Positions 15,043 through 24,015 of a stretch of DNA of 64,000 nucleotides are shown one piece after another (position 1 is the stretch's first letter; each line of letters starts with the position of its first letter). Both the position numbers and the translations under genes were made by a program. The notes beneath the pieces were generated by a model. It searched no databases. It had not been told where the DNA came from and worked only from the letters and a program-made list of their open reading frames with translations. This stretch comes from Nonomuraea gerenzanensis (lineage in GTDB: Bacteria; Actinomycetota; Actinomycetes; Streptosporangiales; Streptosporangiaceae). The DNA lies in assembly GCF_020215645.1 (NCBI RefSeq), contig NZ_CP084058.1, positions 8,494,001-8,558,000 on the forward strand, written 5' to 3'.

Positions 15043-17603
15043 CACGCCTCCACGGTGAACGCGCCCTTGCGCACCCCCAGCTCGACCAGGTCCGTCTCCA
15101 TCGCGGAGAGCGGGTCGTCCAGCGGGATCCGGAACGTGCGGATCTCGCTCGGCCCGAAGTCGGCCGTCAGCCTGATCCCGGCCATGGGGATGTTCAGCGT
15201 CGCGACCGCCGCCCGCCCCGTGGTCTCCACGGCCCGCACCACGAGGTCGCGCGGCGCGTCCTCGTGCAGCTTGACCGCCGTGACCATGACCTGCGCGCCG
15301 CCGTCGTCCAGGTAGCCGCGCGCGCTGGGCAGCGGGCCGTCGTGGAAGCTCTCCAGCATCGCCCGCACCGGCGAGCCGAGCAGCGCGGCCCGCCGGGTGA
15401 GCCCGGCCGCGCGCCAGTCGCCGGCGTGCGGTACCAGCAGGTACGTGAACCGCTGCGTCCCCTGGTCCTGGAAGGAGTAGTAACCGTCGGGGTCCAGCAG
15501 CCGGGGGTCGTGCCAGGAGTAGACCGGGCTGCGGACGGCGGTGATGCCGATGCTGTGACCGCGCCCCGGGCTCGGCGGGGAGACGTCGTAGCCGTGCTTG
15601 GCGTTGTTGATCACGGCCAGGCCGGCCCGGGTGCCGCGCACGGAGCCCGACAGGTCCACCCACGACTGGGCCGGCTCCTCGGCTCCGTCGATCGGCCTGT
15701 TCAGGTGGGCGAACGGGATCTCGTACGTGGCCACGGGGCTCTCCAGCCCGACGGGGAAGCGCAGCTTCATCAGGTGCGCCTGCTCCCGCCAGTCGAGCGT
15801 GACCCGCACCTCGACGGCGTCGTCGTCGCCCGCGCCCAGGATGAACTCCTCGGCCATCGTGGAGCGGCCCCACTCGCGCTCGACGCGCAGGCGGGCCCGC
15901 AGCGGGCCGTGCTCGCGCAGCACGATGGCGGTGGTGACCATCTCCTCGCCCGGCCAGTCGTAGGAGACGACCCGGTGGCCCCAGGTGTCGGTGGGGTCCT
16001 CGCAGACCTGGGTGTGCGGGCCGGCGGCGCCGGCCAGCAGGTCCACGCCGGTGCGCTTGTCGACCAGGCTGGACAGCCAGCCGGTGACGGGGTCGAGCTC
16101 CAAACGGAGCACGTCGTTCTCCAGGCGGCTCGCCGAGGCGAGCAGCGTGCCCGCCGGGTGCGCGCCGGGGCCCTGGCGCAGCCGGTAGAGGCGGTAGCCG
16201 AGCGCGGGCAGCTCCGCCCGGAACACGGTGGCGCCGCGCCCCTTGTCGTCGGTGGTGGCGACCGACTGGGTGCGCTGGCAGGGCACGTCGGCGCCGTCGG
16301 CGTCCACGACGTGCACGCCGTTCGGGGCCAGGCCGTACTGCATCTCGACCCTGGTGGTGACCGGCCACGGGTGCGGGTTGAACACGACGACCGGCTGCGT
16401 GCCGCTCTCCTCGGGCACCGCGATGTCGCGGGCGATCATGTTGTGCGCCCTGGTGATGATCCGCTTGGAGATCGCCACGGCTTCGCCGAGCTGGTCGCGG
16501 GCGTCGTCGTAGGCGGGCTCGATGGCCGAGCCGGGCAGCACGTCGTGGAACTGGTTGAACAGCACCTGCTTCCACGCCCGCTCCAGGTCGGCGCGGGCGT
16601 CGTGGCCGGCGACGGCGGCCCACCGCTCGGCCGACAGCACCGCGGCCTGCGCCCTGCGCTGCCAGGCCTTGATGCCGGAGTGCGCGGAGTAGCAGCCGGC
16701 CGCGTGGTGCTGCAGGTCGTCGCGCCACACGGGCAGCTCCGCCAGGCCCTGCTCGCCGAGCCGCTTGGCCATCTCGTCGAAGTAGCGGCGCGGGGACGAC
16801 ATCGTCAGCTCCCCGAACGTGCCCATCCGGTCGTAGCGGTGGATGGACTCGATGTTGGCCTTGGTGGGGCCGCCGCCGTGGTTGCCCACCCCGTAGAAGA
16901 TCATCAGGTCGCCGAGGGAACGGTCGAGCTGGCCGAGCGCCTTCTCCGTCTGCCCGGCGACCTCGCCGGGCGGGCTGCAGTACTCGAACGGGATCCGGTA
17001 GGCCAGCACCCGGCTGCCGTCGGGCGCCTCCCACCAGAACATCGTGCCCGGCAGGTCGCTCTCGTGCGGTCCTGGACGTAGGAAGCAGTACGAGTCCATG
17101 CCCTGGCCGCGCAGGATGGCGGGCAGCATGGCGTTGTGGCCGAACGGGTCCACGTTCATGCCGACCGAGGCCGTGACGCCGAACTTCTCCTTGAGGTAGC
17201 GCTGCCCGTACAGGCCCTGCCGGACGAACGACTCGCCCGACGGCATGTTGCAGTCGGGCTCCACCCACCAGCCGCCGACCATGACCCAGCGGCCCTCCGC
17301 CACCTTCTCCTGGATCCTGGCGAACAGCTCGGGGTCCGACTCCTCCACCCACGACAGCAGCACGACCTGGTCGCAGGTGAAGACGAAGTCCGGGTACTCG
17401 TCCATGCGGTGGATCGCCGACCAGAACGTGGCCCGCGCCTCCTGGTAACCCTCCTGCCACGGCCACAGCCACACCGGGTCGAGGTGGGCGTTGCCGATCA
17501 TGTGCAGGGTACGGCCGGGGGAGGCCACGGGCCTGGGCGCCCTGGGCAGGTCGCGCGGCTGGTCGCCGGAGGGCGCGTTCGACATGGGGGCCCGCCGGGT
17601 CAT
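15039..17603 (-). CDS. GH38 alpha-mannosidase
   Basis: The 854-residue protein begins its catalytic domain with HMIGNAHLDPVWLWPW; H40 and D42 would bind the catalytic Zn2+. GMNVDPFGHN near residue 150 contains the expected nucleophile aspartate. The C-terminal half holds the beta-sandwich domains of GH38. No signal peptide is present, so it should hydrolyse alpha-mannosides in the cytoplasm after import. ATG 17603 overlaps the SIS stop as ATGA; ATG 17585 is an alternative. The order ROK kinase, SIS isomerase, GH38 suggests that released mannose or a mannose derivative is phosphorylated and isomerised. Confidence 0.92.
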   Translation of the reverse strand: MTRRAPMSNAPSGDQPRDLPRAPRPVASPGRTLHMIGNAHLDPVWLWPWQEGYQEARATFWSAIHRMDEYPDFVFTCDQVVLLSWVEESDPELFARIQEKVAEGRWVMVGGWWVEPDCNMPSGESFVRQGLYGQRYLKEKFGVTASVGMNVDPFGHNAMLPAILRGQGMDSYCFLRPGPHESDLPGTMFWWEAPDGSRVLAYRIPFEYCSPPGEVAGQTEKALGQLDRSLGDLMIFYGVGNHGGGPTKANIESIHRYDRMGTFGELTMSSPRRYFDEMAKRLGEQGLAELPVWRDDLQHHAAGCYSAHSGIKAWQRRAQAAVLSAERWAAVAGHDARADLERAWKQVLFNQFHDVLPGSAIEPAYDDARDQLGEAVAISKRIITRAHNMIARDIAVPEESGTQPVVVFNPHPWPVTTRVEMQYGLAPNGVHVVDADGADVPCQRTQSVATTDDKGRGATVFRAELPALGYRLYRLRQGPGAHPAGTLLASASRLENDVLRLELDPVTGWLSSLVDKRTGVDLLAGAAGPHTQVCEDPTDTWGHRVVSYDWPGEEMVTTAIVLREHGPLRARLRVEREWGRSTMAEEFILGAGDDDAVEVRVTLDWREQAHLMKLRFPVGLESPVATYEIPFAHLNRPIDGAEEPAQSWVDLSGSVRGTRAGLAVINNAKHGYDVSPPSPGRGHSIGITAVRSPVYSWHDPRLLDPDGYYSFQDQGTQRFTYLLVPHAGDWRAAGLTRRAALLGSPVRAMLESFHDGPLPSARGYLDDGGAQVMVTAVKLHEDAPRDLVVRAVETTGRAAVATLNIPMAGIRLTADFGPSEIRTFRIPLDDPLSAMETDLVELGVRKGAFTVEAW

Positions 17604-18193
17604 GCCGCCGCCCATGCGTCGACCTTCTCGCTGATCATGTGCAGCATCAGTGTGTGGATCTCCTGGATGCGCGGGGTCTCTGAGCTGGGGGCGAGGAGGA
17701 GGTGGTCGGCGTGCTTGGCGGCGGCCCCGCCGTCGCCACCGCCGAACAGGACCGTCACCGCGCCGTTGGACTGGGCGACCTCTAGTGCGCTGACCACGTT
17801 GGGCGAGTTGCCGCTCGTGGTGAACGCGGCCACGACGTCGCCGGGCCGGGCGAGCGCCCTGACTTGACGGGCGAAGACGTCATCATAGGCGTAGTCATTG
17901 GCTATGCAGGTCATAACGGTCGCATCGGTGGTGAGCGTGACCGTGGGCAGGGGGCGGCGGTCGCGCTTGTAGTGGCCGATCAGCTCGCCGGTGAGGTGCT
18001 GGGCGTCGGCGGCACTGCCGCCGTTGCCCATCGTGTAGAGGGTGCCGCCGCGGGTGAAGGTGTCGATGAGCAGGTCGGCGGCTGCCTCCACGGCGGGCAG
18101 CAGCGCCGTCATGCCGCGGGCGGCGGCCAGGTGACCTGCCACGTGCTCGGCGAGGACGTCAGTGATCGGGGGCATCGGGGGAAGATCAGGCAT
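17600..18193 (-). CDS. SIS-domain phosphosugar isomerase (GmhA-like)
   Basis: The 197-residue protein has a SIS domain with TMGNGGSAADAQHLTGELIG and FTTSGNSPNVVSALEVA, both phosphosugar-binding loops of D-sedoheptulose-7-phosphate isomerase-like proteins. In this operon a role in isomerising a sugar phosphate from the ROK kinase is more likely than heptose synthesis, but the substrate is open. ATG 18193 has AGGAAAG about 8 bp upstream; the longer frame runs through a repeat array and is not used. It is translationally coupled to the mannosidase. Confidence 0.87.
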   Translation of the reverse strand: MPDLPPMPPITDVLAEHVAGHLAAARGMTALLPAVEAAADLLIDTFTRGGTLYTMGNGGSAADAQHLTGELIGHYKRDRRPLPTVTLTTDATVMTCIANDYAYDDVFARQVRALARPGDVVAAFTTSGNSPNVVSALEVAQSNGAVTVLFGGGDGGAAAKHADHLLLAPSSETPRIQEIHTLMLHMISEKVDAWAAA

Positions 18194-18209
18194 CGGGGGT
18201 CTTTCCTGA

Positions 18210-18325
18210 GGCGAGTTCAGGCGTCGGTGCCGGTGACCGCACCGGGCTCCGGCGATGGCGTCAGGCGCCGGCGCAGACGGTGGCACAGACGGTGGCACAG
18301 ACGGTGGCGCAGACGGTGGCGGTCA
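18210..18325. repeat. 12-bp tandem repeats and duplicated stop context after the ROK gene
   Basis: Four 12-bp units (GCRCAGACGGTG) run from 18271 to 18318, ending just before the ROK stop (TCA 18323-18325). A second copy of the ROK end sequence (TCAGGC...CCGGTGAC) occurs at about 18210-18231. The array occupies the 129-bp gap between the ROK and SIS genes. Confidence 0.75.
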
Positions 18326-19288
18326 GGCCTTGGCTCCGGTGACGAGGTCGTGGGCGACGGCGCCGGCGCCGACCACGCAGACGCCGTCGCCGAGCTTGGC
18401 CAGCTCGAAGCGGGCGGCGCGGGCGGCGGGCGGCATGGCGTCCCTGGCGACCGCCGCGGCGACGGGGTCGAGGAGCCGGGCGCCGGATCGGGTGACGCCG
18501 CCGCCGAGGACGACGAGCTCGGGCTCGAACGCGTTCACCAGGTCGGTGAGCGCCGTTCCCAGTGCCCATGTGGTTTCGTCCCACACTTCGACGGCGAGCG
18601 CGTCACCCGCCTCGGCCGCGCGGGAGACGTCCTCCGCCCTGGGCTGGGCGAGTGCGGACAGCGAGGAGGGCCGGCCGGCGGCCAGCGCCTCGCGGGCGCG
18701 CTCGGCGATGGAGGTGCCCGACGCGTACGCCTCCAGGCAGCCCCGGCGCCCGCACGAGCACAACCGCCCGCCCGGACGCACCATGACGTGCCCCAGCTCA
18801 CCGCCGTTGCCGGCCGCGCCGCGGTGCAGCCGGCCGCCGATGACGGAGCCGCCGCCGACGCCCGTGGAGATGGTGAGGTAGAGCATCGTGCTGGTGCCGC
18901 GCCCCGCGCCGTACCGGAACTCGCCCAGCGCGGCGGCCGTGGCATCGTTCTCAAGCGCGGCCGGTACGCCGAACGCCTCCGTGGCCAGCGCGCAGATCGG
19001 GACGTCGATCCAGCCGGGCAGGTGCGGCGGGCACTGCAGGACGCCGGTCGTGGTGTCCAGCGGGCCGCCGCACGAGATGCCGACAGCGGCCACCTCCGGC
19101 ACGCCGGCCTCCGCGATCGCCTTCCTGCCCAGGTCGAACAGCCTGGTCAGGACGTGCCGCGGCCCCTCCTCCCTGCGGGTGGGGGTGACCTGCCACCCGT
19201 GGATCAGGCCATCGCCTGTGACCACGCCCGCGGCGAGTTTCGTGCCGCCGATGTCCAGGGACAGGACGGCGGGAAGATCGTGCTCCAT
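18323..19288 (-). CDS. ROK-family sugar kinase
   Basis: The 321-residue protein has the phosphate-binding motif DIGGTK (residues 12-17), catalytic-region ALENDATAAALGE, and the ROK zinc motif CSCGRRGCLEAY near residue 178. No N-terminal helix-turn-helix is present, so it is an enzyme rather than an NagC-type repressor. Likely substrates are glucose, mannose, GlcNAc or ManNAc; context with GH38 and GH84 favours mannose or an amino sugar. ATG 19288 has GGAGG 4-5 bp upstream. It is the first gene of a LacI-operator-controlled operon. Confidence 0.9.
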   Translation of the reverse strand: MEHDLPAVLSLDIGGTKLAAGVVTGDGLIHGWQVTPTRREEGPRHVLTRLFDLGRKAIAEAGVPEVAAVGISCGGPLDTTTGVLQCPPHLPGWIDVPICALATEAFGVPAALENDATAAALGEFRYGAGRGTSTMLYLTISTGVGGGSVIGGRLHRGAAGNGGELGHVMVRPGGRLCSCGRRGCLEAYASGTSIAERAREALAAGRPSSLSALAQPRAEDVSRAAEAGDALAVEVWDETTWALGTALTDLVNAFEPELVVLGGGVTRSGARLLDPVAAAVARDAMPPAARAARFELAKLGDGVCVVGAGAVAHDLVTGAKA

Positions 19289-19323
19289 TGGGCCTCCGAC
19301 GGGAACGACTGCCGCGTTGAGGC

Positions 19324-19341
19324 TGTGACATCGTTCCCACA
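19324..19341. promoter_or_regulatory. LacI-type operator of the ROK operon
   Basis: On the minus strand this reads TGTGGGAACGATGTCACA, matching TGTGNNAACGTTNNCACA at 13 of 14 defined positions. It begins 5 bp downstream of the -10 box and covers the expected transcription start, a classical repressing position. The same motif occurs at 22298 and 31782. Confidence 0.75.
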
Positions 19342-19345
19342 CGGG

Positions 19346-19375
19346 ATCCTAGGGCGACCTTTCCCCGTGGGTCAA
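19346..19375 (-). promoter_or_regulatory. Promoter of the ROK-SIS-GH38 operon
   Basis: Minus-strand TTGACC (19370-19375) and TAGGAT (19346-19351) are spaced by 18 bp. The predicted start near 19339 falls inside the operator palindrome. Confidence 0.7.
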
Positions 19376-19395
19376 CGCACCGGACGGGAGAAATG

Positions 19396-20439
19396 TCAGA
19401 GGGCGGGGGGCGGCGCGGTCGACCCGCGCTCGACGAGCCGCACGTTGAGCACGGTCGTGACGGAGTCGGACTCGGGCCGCTCGATGCGCTCGTCCAGCCT
19501 GCGTACGGCGGTCGCGCCCAGGTTGAAGGTGTCCTGCGAGACCGCGCTGACCGTGGGCGAGACCATGCTCATCCACGGCGCGTCGTCGAAGGCGACGAGG
19601 CTGATGTCGCCGGGCACGCGCAGGCCCAGCTCGCCGATCGCCCGCCAGACACCTTCGGCGAGCACGTTGTTGGCGGCGAACACGGCTGTGGGACGATCCG
19701 GGCCACGCAGCATGTCGAGCGCCCGGCGGCGCGAGTCGGCGACGTCCCAGCCGGAGGAGACGACGAGGTCGGGATCCACCTTGATGTCGCCGGCGGTCAG
19801 CGCCTCCAGGTAGCCCTGGTAGCGCTCGTAACCGGTGGTCCAGTCGGTCTCGTCGATGAACAGCGCGATCCTGCGGTGGCCGAGCCCGACGAGGTGGGCG
19901 GTGGCGGTGCGGGCGCCGACGCGGTTGCCGACGACCACGCCGTCGGTCGAGCCGGCCGCGAACTGCCGGTCCACCTCGACGACGGGGATGCCGTGGCCGG
20001 CGAGGTAGGTGGAGACGGCCGAGGAGTTGGGCGTCACGACCACCCCGGCCACGCGCAGCGCGACCAGCGCCTCGGCGGCCTCGCTCTCGGCCTGGGCCGA
20101 CAGGCTCGTGTCGGCCAGCACCATGGTGTAGCCGCGCTCGCGGGCCTCCCTGCTGGCGCCGGCGGCCAGCTCCGCGTAGAACGGGTTGCGCAGGTCGCTC
20201 ACCAGGACCCCGACCGACCGGCTGACCTGCTGCTTGAGCGTGCGGGCCATGACGTCGGGCACGTAGCCCAGCTCGGCCGCGGCACGCAGGACCCGCTCGC
20301 GCACGTCGCTGGCGGCGTAGCCGCGCCCGGTGAGCGCCCGGGAGACGGTGGAGCGGGAGACGCCGGCGGCCTCGGCCACGTCCTTGATGGTGGGGCGGCG
20401 GGAACGGCTGAGGGGGGTGCTGCGCCGTTCTATGGTCAT
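19396..20439 (-). CDS. LacI-family transcriptional repressor
   Basis: The 347-residue protein has the N-terminal LacI helix-turn-helix (IKDVAEAAGVSRSTVSRAL, residues ~17-36), hinge region and a periplasmic-binding-protein-like effector domain (VGVLVSDLRNPFYAEL, VAFDDAPWMSM). It is translationally coupled (ATGA) to the upstream metallo-hydrolase gene, so it shares that gene's operator-containing promoter and is probably autoregulated. It sits centrally among three copies of the TGTGNNAACGTTNNCACA palindrome, the strongest evidence for what it binds. The effector is probably a degradation intermediate of the imported glycan. Confidence 0.92.
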   Translation of the reverse strand: MTIERRSTPLSRSRRPTIKDVAEAAGVSRSTVSRALTGRGYAASDVRERVLRAAAELGYVPDVMARTLKQQVSRSVGVLVSDLRNPFYAELAAGASREARERGYTMVLADTSLSAQAESEAAEALVALRVAGVVVTPNSSAVSTYLAGHGIPVVEVDRQFAAGSTDGVVVGNRVGARTATAHLVGLGHRRIALFIDETDWTTGYERYQGYLEALTAGDIKVDPDLVVSSGWDVADSRRRALDMLRGPDRPTAVFAANNVLAEGVWRAIGELGLRVPGDISLVAFDDAPWMSMVSPTVSAVSQDTFNLGATAVRRLDERIERPESDSVTTVLNVRLVERGSTAPPPAL

Positions 20440-22277
20440 CGAATCCCTTCCCCGACCACGTCGACGAGTGCCTCGGCGTGCTGTCCGAGACGCAGATCGC
20501 CGATGGTCACGTCGACTGCGAGGCGAACGCGGCGTCGTGGCACGACGTCGGCGCCGAGACGGAGATGCACCTGCTCCATACCCCCTCCGGGCAGCCTAAG
20601 CGTCAGGGATCCCTGCTCGCGCCGCCAGCCGGGCGGCACCACCGGCTCGACGGTGGCCACGACCTTGTCCGGCCACGGGTTGCGCACGGTGGCGGTCAGC
20701 ACGACCTCGCCGCCCGCGGGGACGCTCGTATAGTACGGCGTCAGCCGGCACAGCACGCCGTCCGCCCCGAGGTCGATCCGGTCCAGCGGGAGCAGGTCGT
20801 GGTGCAGCGCGACCAGCTCCTCGCCTCGTTCGGTCAGCATGTGCAGGTAGTCGTCGTCCACCCAGCGGGGTCGCCAGTGGCCGCTGACCATGAGATCGGG
20901 CCGCAGGCGCCGGTAGAGCGCGGCGCTCCGGCGGTAGTCCTCGATGCGGAACCTATTCTTGTACTGAAAATTCAGAATCTCCTGGCGTTCGCCGGGAATC
21001 CCCATCCCGTCCTGCTGGTCGCCGGTCACCAGCACCCGGTGCCCGTCCACCTCGAACTCGTACGCCGCCGCGAACAGCGTGTGCCCCGGCAGGTCGTGCA
21101 CCGTGATCTCGTACTCCCGCCAGCGCACCGTCTCCCCCAGCCCGAGCACGCGGTCGGCCGGGATCGGGTCGAACCACTGGCACGGCAGGTCGTGGTGGAG
21201 CGGCGTGGCCAGGATGGGCGCCATGTGGGAAGGTGCCCAGATCGCGGTGCCCTCGACGTCGCGCAGCAGCGGCATGCCCGCCACGTGGTCGTCGTGGTAG
21301 TGGGTGGGCAGGGCGACCTCGACGGTGGTGACGCCGTGGTGCTCGCGCAGCGCGGGCAGGGAGGCCAGCCAGGGGCGCCGGGCCTCGCGGGCGGTGCTCT
21401 TGACCAGCCCCGTGCACATGTCGTAGCCGAAGTCGAAGACCATGGCCGCGCCCGACTCCGACAGCAGCACGTAGCTGTGGGACTGGCTGCTCCTGTTCAT
21501 CAGCAGGTGCGGTGTGACCTGCACGAACGGGTTGTTCAGCAGGCCGCGCACGTCCCAGGGGTGCGGGCGGCGGAAGTCCACGTAGCGCTGCATCGCGGCC
21601 GACAGCCGGGTCAGGGCGTCGCCGGGGTCGATCATGGGCTCGCCGTGCGAGGGCAGCAGCACGTCGAGCTCCTCCCGCTGGAGCAGCTCCGCGCTGAGGA
21701 CGACCATGGCGGGGCCCTCGTTCTCGGTGTACGACCACTGGGTGGCGGCCAGGGACCACACCTTGCCGGGGGCGTAGATCAGGTCACCGGTGAAGGCGGC
21801 GCGGCCCACCACGTACGTGACGGAGCCCGGCGTGTGACCCGGGGTGGGCAGGACGCGCACGTCCACCCCGCCGTATTCGGCCGTCCGATACTCCGGCACC
21901 ACGTCCGTGATCGCGACCGGCTCCAGCAGCGAGAAGCGGTCGTCGCGCAGGTCGTAGTCGTTGAGCAGCTGACGCCCCGCCCACATCTCGCCGACCTTCT
22001 CGAACAGGTCGCGCTCGACGGGCGGCACGTGGATCTCCACGCCCGCCTCGGCCGCCCGGTGCAGCCCCTGCACCTGGTCGCGGTGGTGGTGGGTGACGAG
22101 GACATGGGTGAGGCGGTCGAGGCCCAGCTCGCCGAGCAGGTCGAGGACCCGCCCTGAACCGAAGTCGACGGCGATCCCGGTGCGCTCCTCACCCTCGCGG
22201 ACGGGAGCCTTGATGACGTAGACGTGGCAGGTGTCCTCCACGCGGAGCACCCCGGGCACAACTTCGGTTACATCCAT
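20436..22277 (-). CDS. Tandem two-domain metallo-beta-lactamase-fold protein with C-terminal beta-sandwich
   Basis: The 613-residue protein contains two successive MBL-fold domains. Domain 1 has THHHRDQ near residue 60, PTPGHTPGS, FTGDLIY and PSHGEP; the last metal histidine of HxHxDH is replaced by Gln. Domain 2 has the intact THYHDDHVAG near 324, LPGHTLFA, TGDQQDG and SGHWRP. Residues ~510-613 look like a NEW3-type beta-sandwich with VPPGW, a module often attached to glycosidases. It is cytoplasmic. The substrate is unknown; a hydrolase for a sugar ester, lactone or phosphate is possible. ATG 22277 is used. It is coupled to LacI and opposes the GH84 gene across a shared operator. Confidence 0.85.
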   Translation of the reverse strand: MDVTEVVPGVLRVEDTCHVYVIKAPVREGEERTGIAVDFGSGRVLDLLGELGLDRLTHVLVTHHHRDQVQGLHRAAEAGVEIHVPPVERDLFEKVGEMWAGRQLLNDYDLRDDRFSLLEPVAITDVVPEYRTAEYGGVDVRVLPTPGHTPGSVTYVVGRAAFTGDLIYAPGKVWSLAATQWSYTENEGPAMVVLSAELLQREELDVLLPSHGEPMIDPGDALTRLSAAMQRYVDFRRPHPWDVRGLLNNPFVQVTPHLLMNRSSQSHSYVLLSESGAAMVFDFGYDMCTGLVKSTAREARRPWLASLPALREHHGVTTVEVALPTHYHDDHVAGMPLLRDVEGTAIWAPSHMAPILATPLHHDLPCQWFDPIPADRVLGLGETVRWREYEITVHDLPGHTLFAAAYEFEVDGHRVLVTGDQQDGMGIPGERQEILNFQYKNRFRIEDYRRSAALYRRLRPDLMVSGHWRPRWVDDDYLHMLTERGEELVALHHDLLPLDRIDLGADGVLCRLTPYYTSVPAGGEVVLTATVRNPWPDKVVATVEPVVPPGWRREQGSLTLRLPGGGMEQVHLRLGADVVPRRRVRLAVDVTIGDLRLGQHAEALVDVVGEGIR

Positions 22278-22291
22278 ACCCACGAGGCAGG

Positions 22292-22315
22292 ATCCTATCC
22301 GGTATCGTTCCCACA
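22292..22315. promoter_or_regulatory. Shared operator and -10 box between the metallo-hydrolase and GH84 genes
   Basis: On the minus strand TAGGAT (22292-22297) serves as a -10 box, directly preceded by TGTGGGAACGATACCGGA (22298-22315), which matches the operator consensus at 11 of 14 positions. The same site ends one base before the GH84 ATG at 22316, so GH84 is probably leaderless and repressed by the same protein. Confidence 0.65.
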
Positions 22316-23950
22316 ATGGATGTCCTGGAGTGGATTGTTCCCTGTCCGAAAAAGGCCACTTTCGGTATTTCGCACGTCGAGCTGTGTGACGCTGGAGTCC
22401 AGGGCGACACCGCTTCCGAGAGTGCCGTCACCGAGCTGCGCCACGCGCTCGGCTCCCCCGCCTGCGCCACGCCGCTCGTCCAGGTGCGCGTCGACGCCGG
22501 TGCCGGGCTGCCGCCGGAGGGGTACACGCTGACGGCGGGCGACGGCCGGGTCTCGATCGTGGGAGCCGATCCTGCCGGGGCGTTCTACGGGGCGCAGACC
22601 CTGCTCGCCATGGCCGGGGCGCCTTGTGCCGAGCACGCGGTGTGCGTGCCGGAGTCCGACGTGCGCGACTGGCCCGACCTGCCGCTCCGGGGCACGATCG
22701 AGGGCTTCTACGGCACGCCGTGGACCCACGCCGACCGCCTGGACCACCTGCGGTTCTCCGCCAGGCACAAGCTCAACGCCTACGTGTACGCGCCCAAGGA
22801 CGACCCGTTCCACCGGGAGCGGTGGCGGGAGCCGTACCCGGAGGAGGAGCTGGCGCGGCTGGCCGAGCTGGTCGGGCAGGCCGCGGCGCGGCACGTGCGC
22901 TTCGTCTTCGCGCTCAGCCCCGGCCTGTCGATGGTCTACAGCGACCCGGCCGACCGGGCGGCGCTGCGGGCCAAGGCGGAGCAGGTGTGGCGGGCCGGCG
23001 TCAGGGAGTACGCGCTGCTGTTCGACGACATCCCGCCCGAGCTGAGCCACCTGCCCGACCGGGAGGCGTACGGCACGGCGGAGGGGGCGAGCGCGAGCGC
23101 CCACGCGGCGGTGTGCCGCGACTTCGCCGAGCACTTCCTCGCCCCGCACGGCGCCGACCGGCCGCTGACCATGGTGCCCACCGACTACGCGGGCACCGCG
23201 CGCACCGCCTACCGCGACCGGCTGGCGGCGGAGCTGCCCGCCGACGTGCTGGTGTGGTGGACGGGCTCCGACGTGGTGGTGGGCGCGATCTCCGCCTACG
23301 ACATGACGGCCGCGGCGGCCTCCTACGGGCACCGTGTGGCGCTGTGGGACAACTTTCCCGTCAACGACTTCGACTTCTCCAGGGTGTTCCTCGGGCCGCT
23401 GGTCGGGCGGGCCACGGAGCTGGAGGACGTGCCGATCGAGGGCATCACGGCCAACCCGATGGTGGAGGCGGCGGCCTCGCGGATCGCGCTGACGACGGTG
23501 GCCGACTACGCCTGGCACCTGGCGGCCTACGACCCGGCGCGCGCGCACGAGCGGGCGATCCGGCTGCTGCCCGGGGCCGCGGAGCTGCTGCCGCTGGTGG
23601 AGGCGTGCTCGGCGTGGCCGCCCGGCGACGACCAGAGCCCGGCGCTGACCGCGCTGTGCGCCGCCGCGCTGGAGGGCGGGCCCTACGAGGGGCTGCGCGC
23701 CGAGCTGACGCGGCTGGCGGAGCTGCCTTCTGACGTGCCCGGGCCGATCGCCAGGGAGCTGGCCCGGTGGGTGTCGGCGGCCAGGGACATGGGCGCGGCC
23801 GGGCTGGCCGCGCTCGACCTGCTGGCCGGGGCGGGCGGCCTGGCGGCGGCCGAGGAGGCGCTGGCCCGCGCCGAGGCGCACGAGGCGAACGTGCTGCGCA
23901 AGGTGATCCCGCCGTTCGCCCGACAGGTGCTCGAACGCGTCACCGCCTGA
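22316..23950 (+). CDS. GH84-family beta-N-acetylglucosaminidase
   Basis: The 544-residue protein matches GH84 in order: an N-terminal alpha/beta domain (GAFYGAQTLL), then the TIM-barrel start RGTIEGFYGTPWTHADRLD, KLNAYVYAPKDDP, the catalytic pair D237-D238 in LFDDIP, and WDNFPVND. The paired aspartates perform substrate-assisted hydrolysis of terminal beta-GlcNAc. There is no signal peptide or extra binding module, so it is intracellular, unlike many secreted GH84 enzymes. The gene overlaps the shared LacI operator at its 5' end and ends at a perfect hairpin terminator. Confidence 0.92.
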   Translation: MDVLEWIVPCPKKATFGISHVELCDAGVQGDTASESAVTELRHALGSPACATPLVQVRVDAGAGLPPEGYTLTAGDGRVSIVGADPAGAFYGAQTLLAMAGAPCAEHAVCVPESDVRDWPDLPLRGTIEGFYGTPWTHADRLDHLRFSARHKLNAYVYAPKDDPFHRERWREPYPEEELARLAELVGQAAARHVRFVFALSPGLSMVYSDPADRAALRAKAEQVWRAGVREYALLFDDIPPELSHLPDREAYGTAEGASASAHAAVCRDFAEHFLAPHGADRPLTMVPTDYAGTARTAYRDRLAAELPADVLVWWTGSDVVVGAISAYDMTAAAASYGHRVALWDNFPVNDFDFSRVFLGPLVGRATELEDVPIEGITANPMVEAAASRIALTTVADYAWHLAAYDPARAHERAIRLLPGAAELLPLVEACSAWPPGDDQSPALTALCAAALEGGPYEGLRAELTRLAELPSDVPGPIARELARWVSAARDMGAAGLAALDLLAGAGGLAAAEEALARAEAHEANVLRKVIPPFARQVLERVTA

Positions 23951-23955
23951 GACGC

Positions 23956-24003
23956 GGAACGGCCCGTGGCGGTGAGGCGCACCTCACCGCCACGGGCCGT
24001 TCC
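23956..24003. terminator. Bidirectional terminator, perfect 21-bp stem
   Basis: GGAACGGCCCGTGGCGGTGAG (23956-23976) is perfectly complementary to 23983-24003, with a 6-base loop. It sits between the convergent ends of the GH84 gene and the FAD oxidoreductase gene. Confidence 0.92.
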
Positions 24004-24015
24004 ATGGCACGCGGG

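Noticed and set aside
13021..17472. A 1483-codon open frame that would fuse a large protein to the mannosidase region
   Set aside because: The upstream two thirds are out of frame with, and antisense-like shadow of, the well-supported GH38 gene; the GTGA junction at 15042 gives a natural start.
17600..18193. GmhA role in heptose synthesis
   Set aside because: No heptose kinase, phosphatase or transferase is nearby; the gene is embedded in a sugar-catabolic operon.
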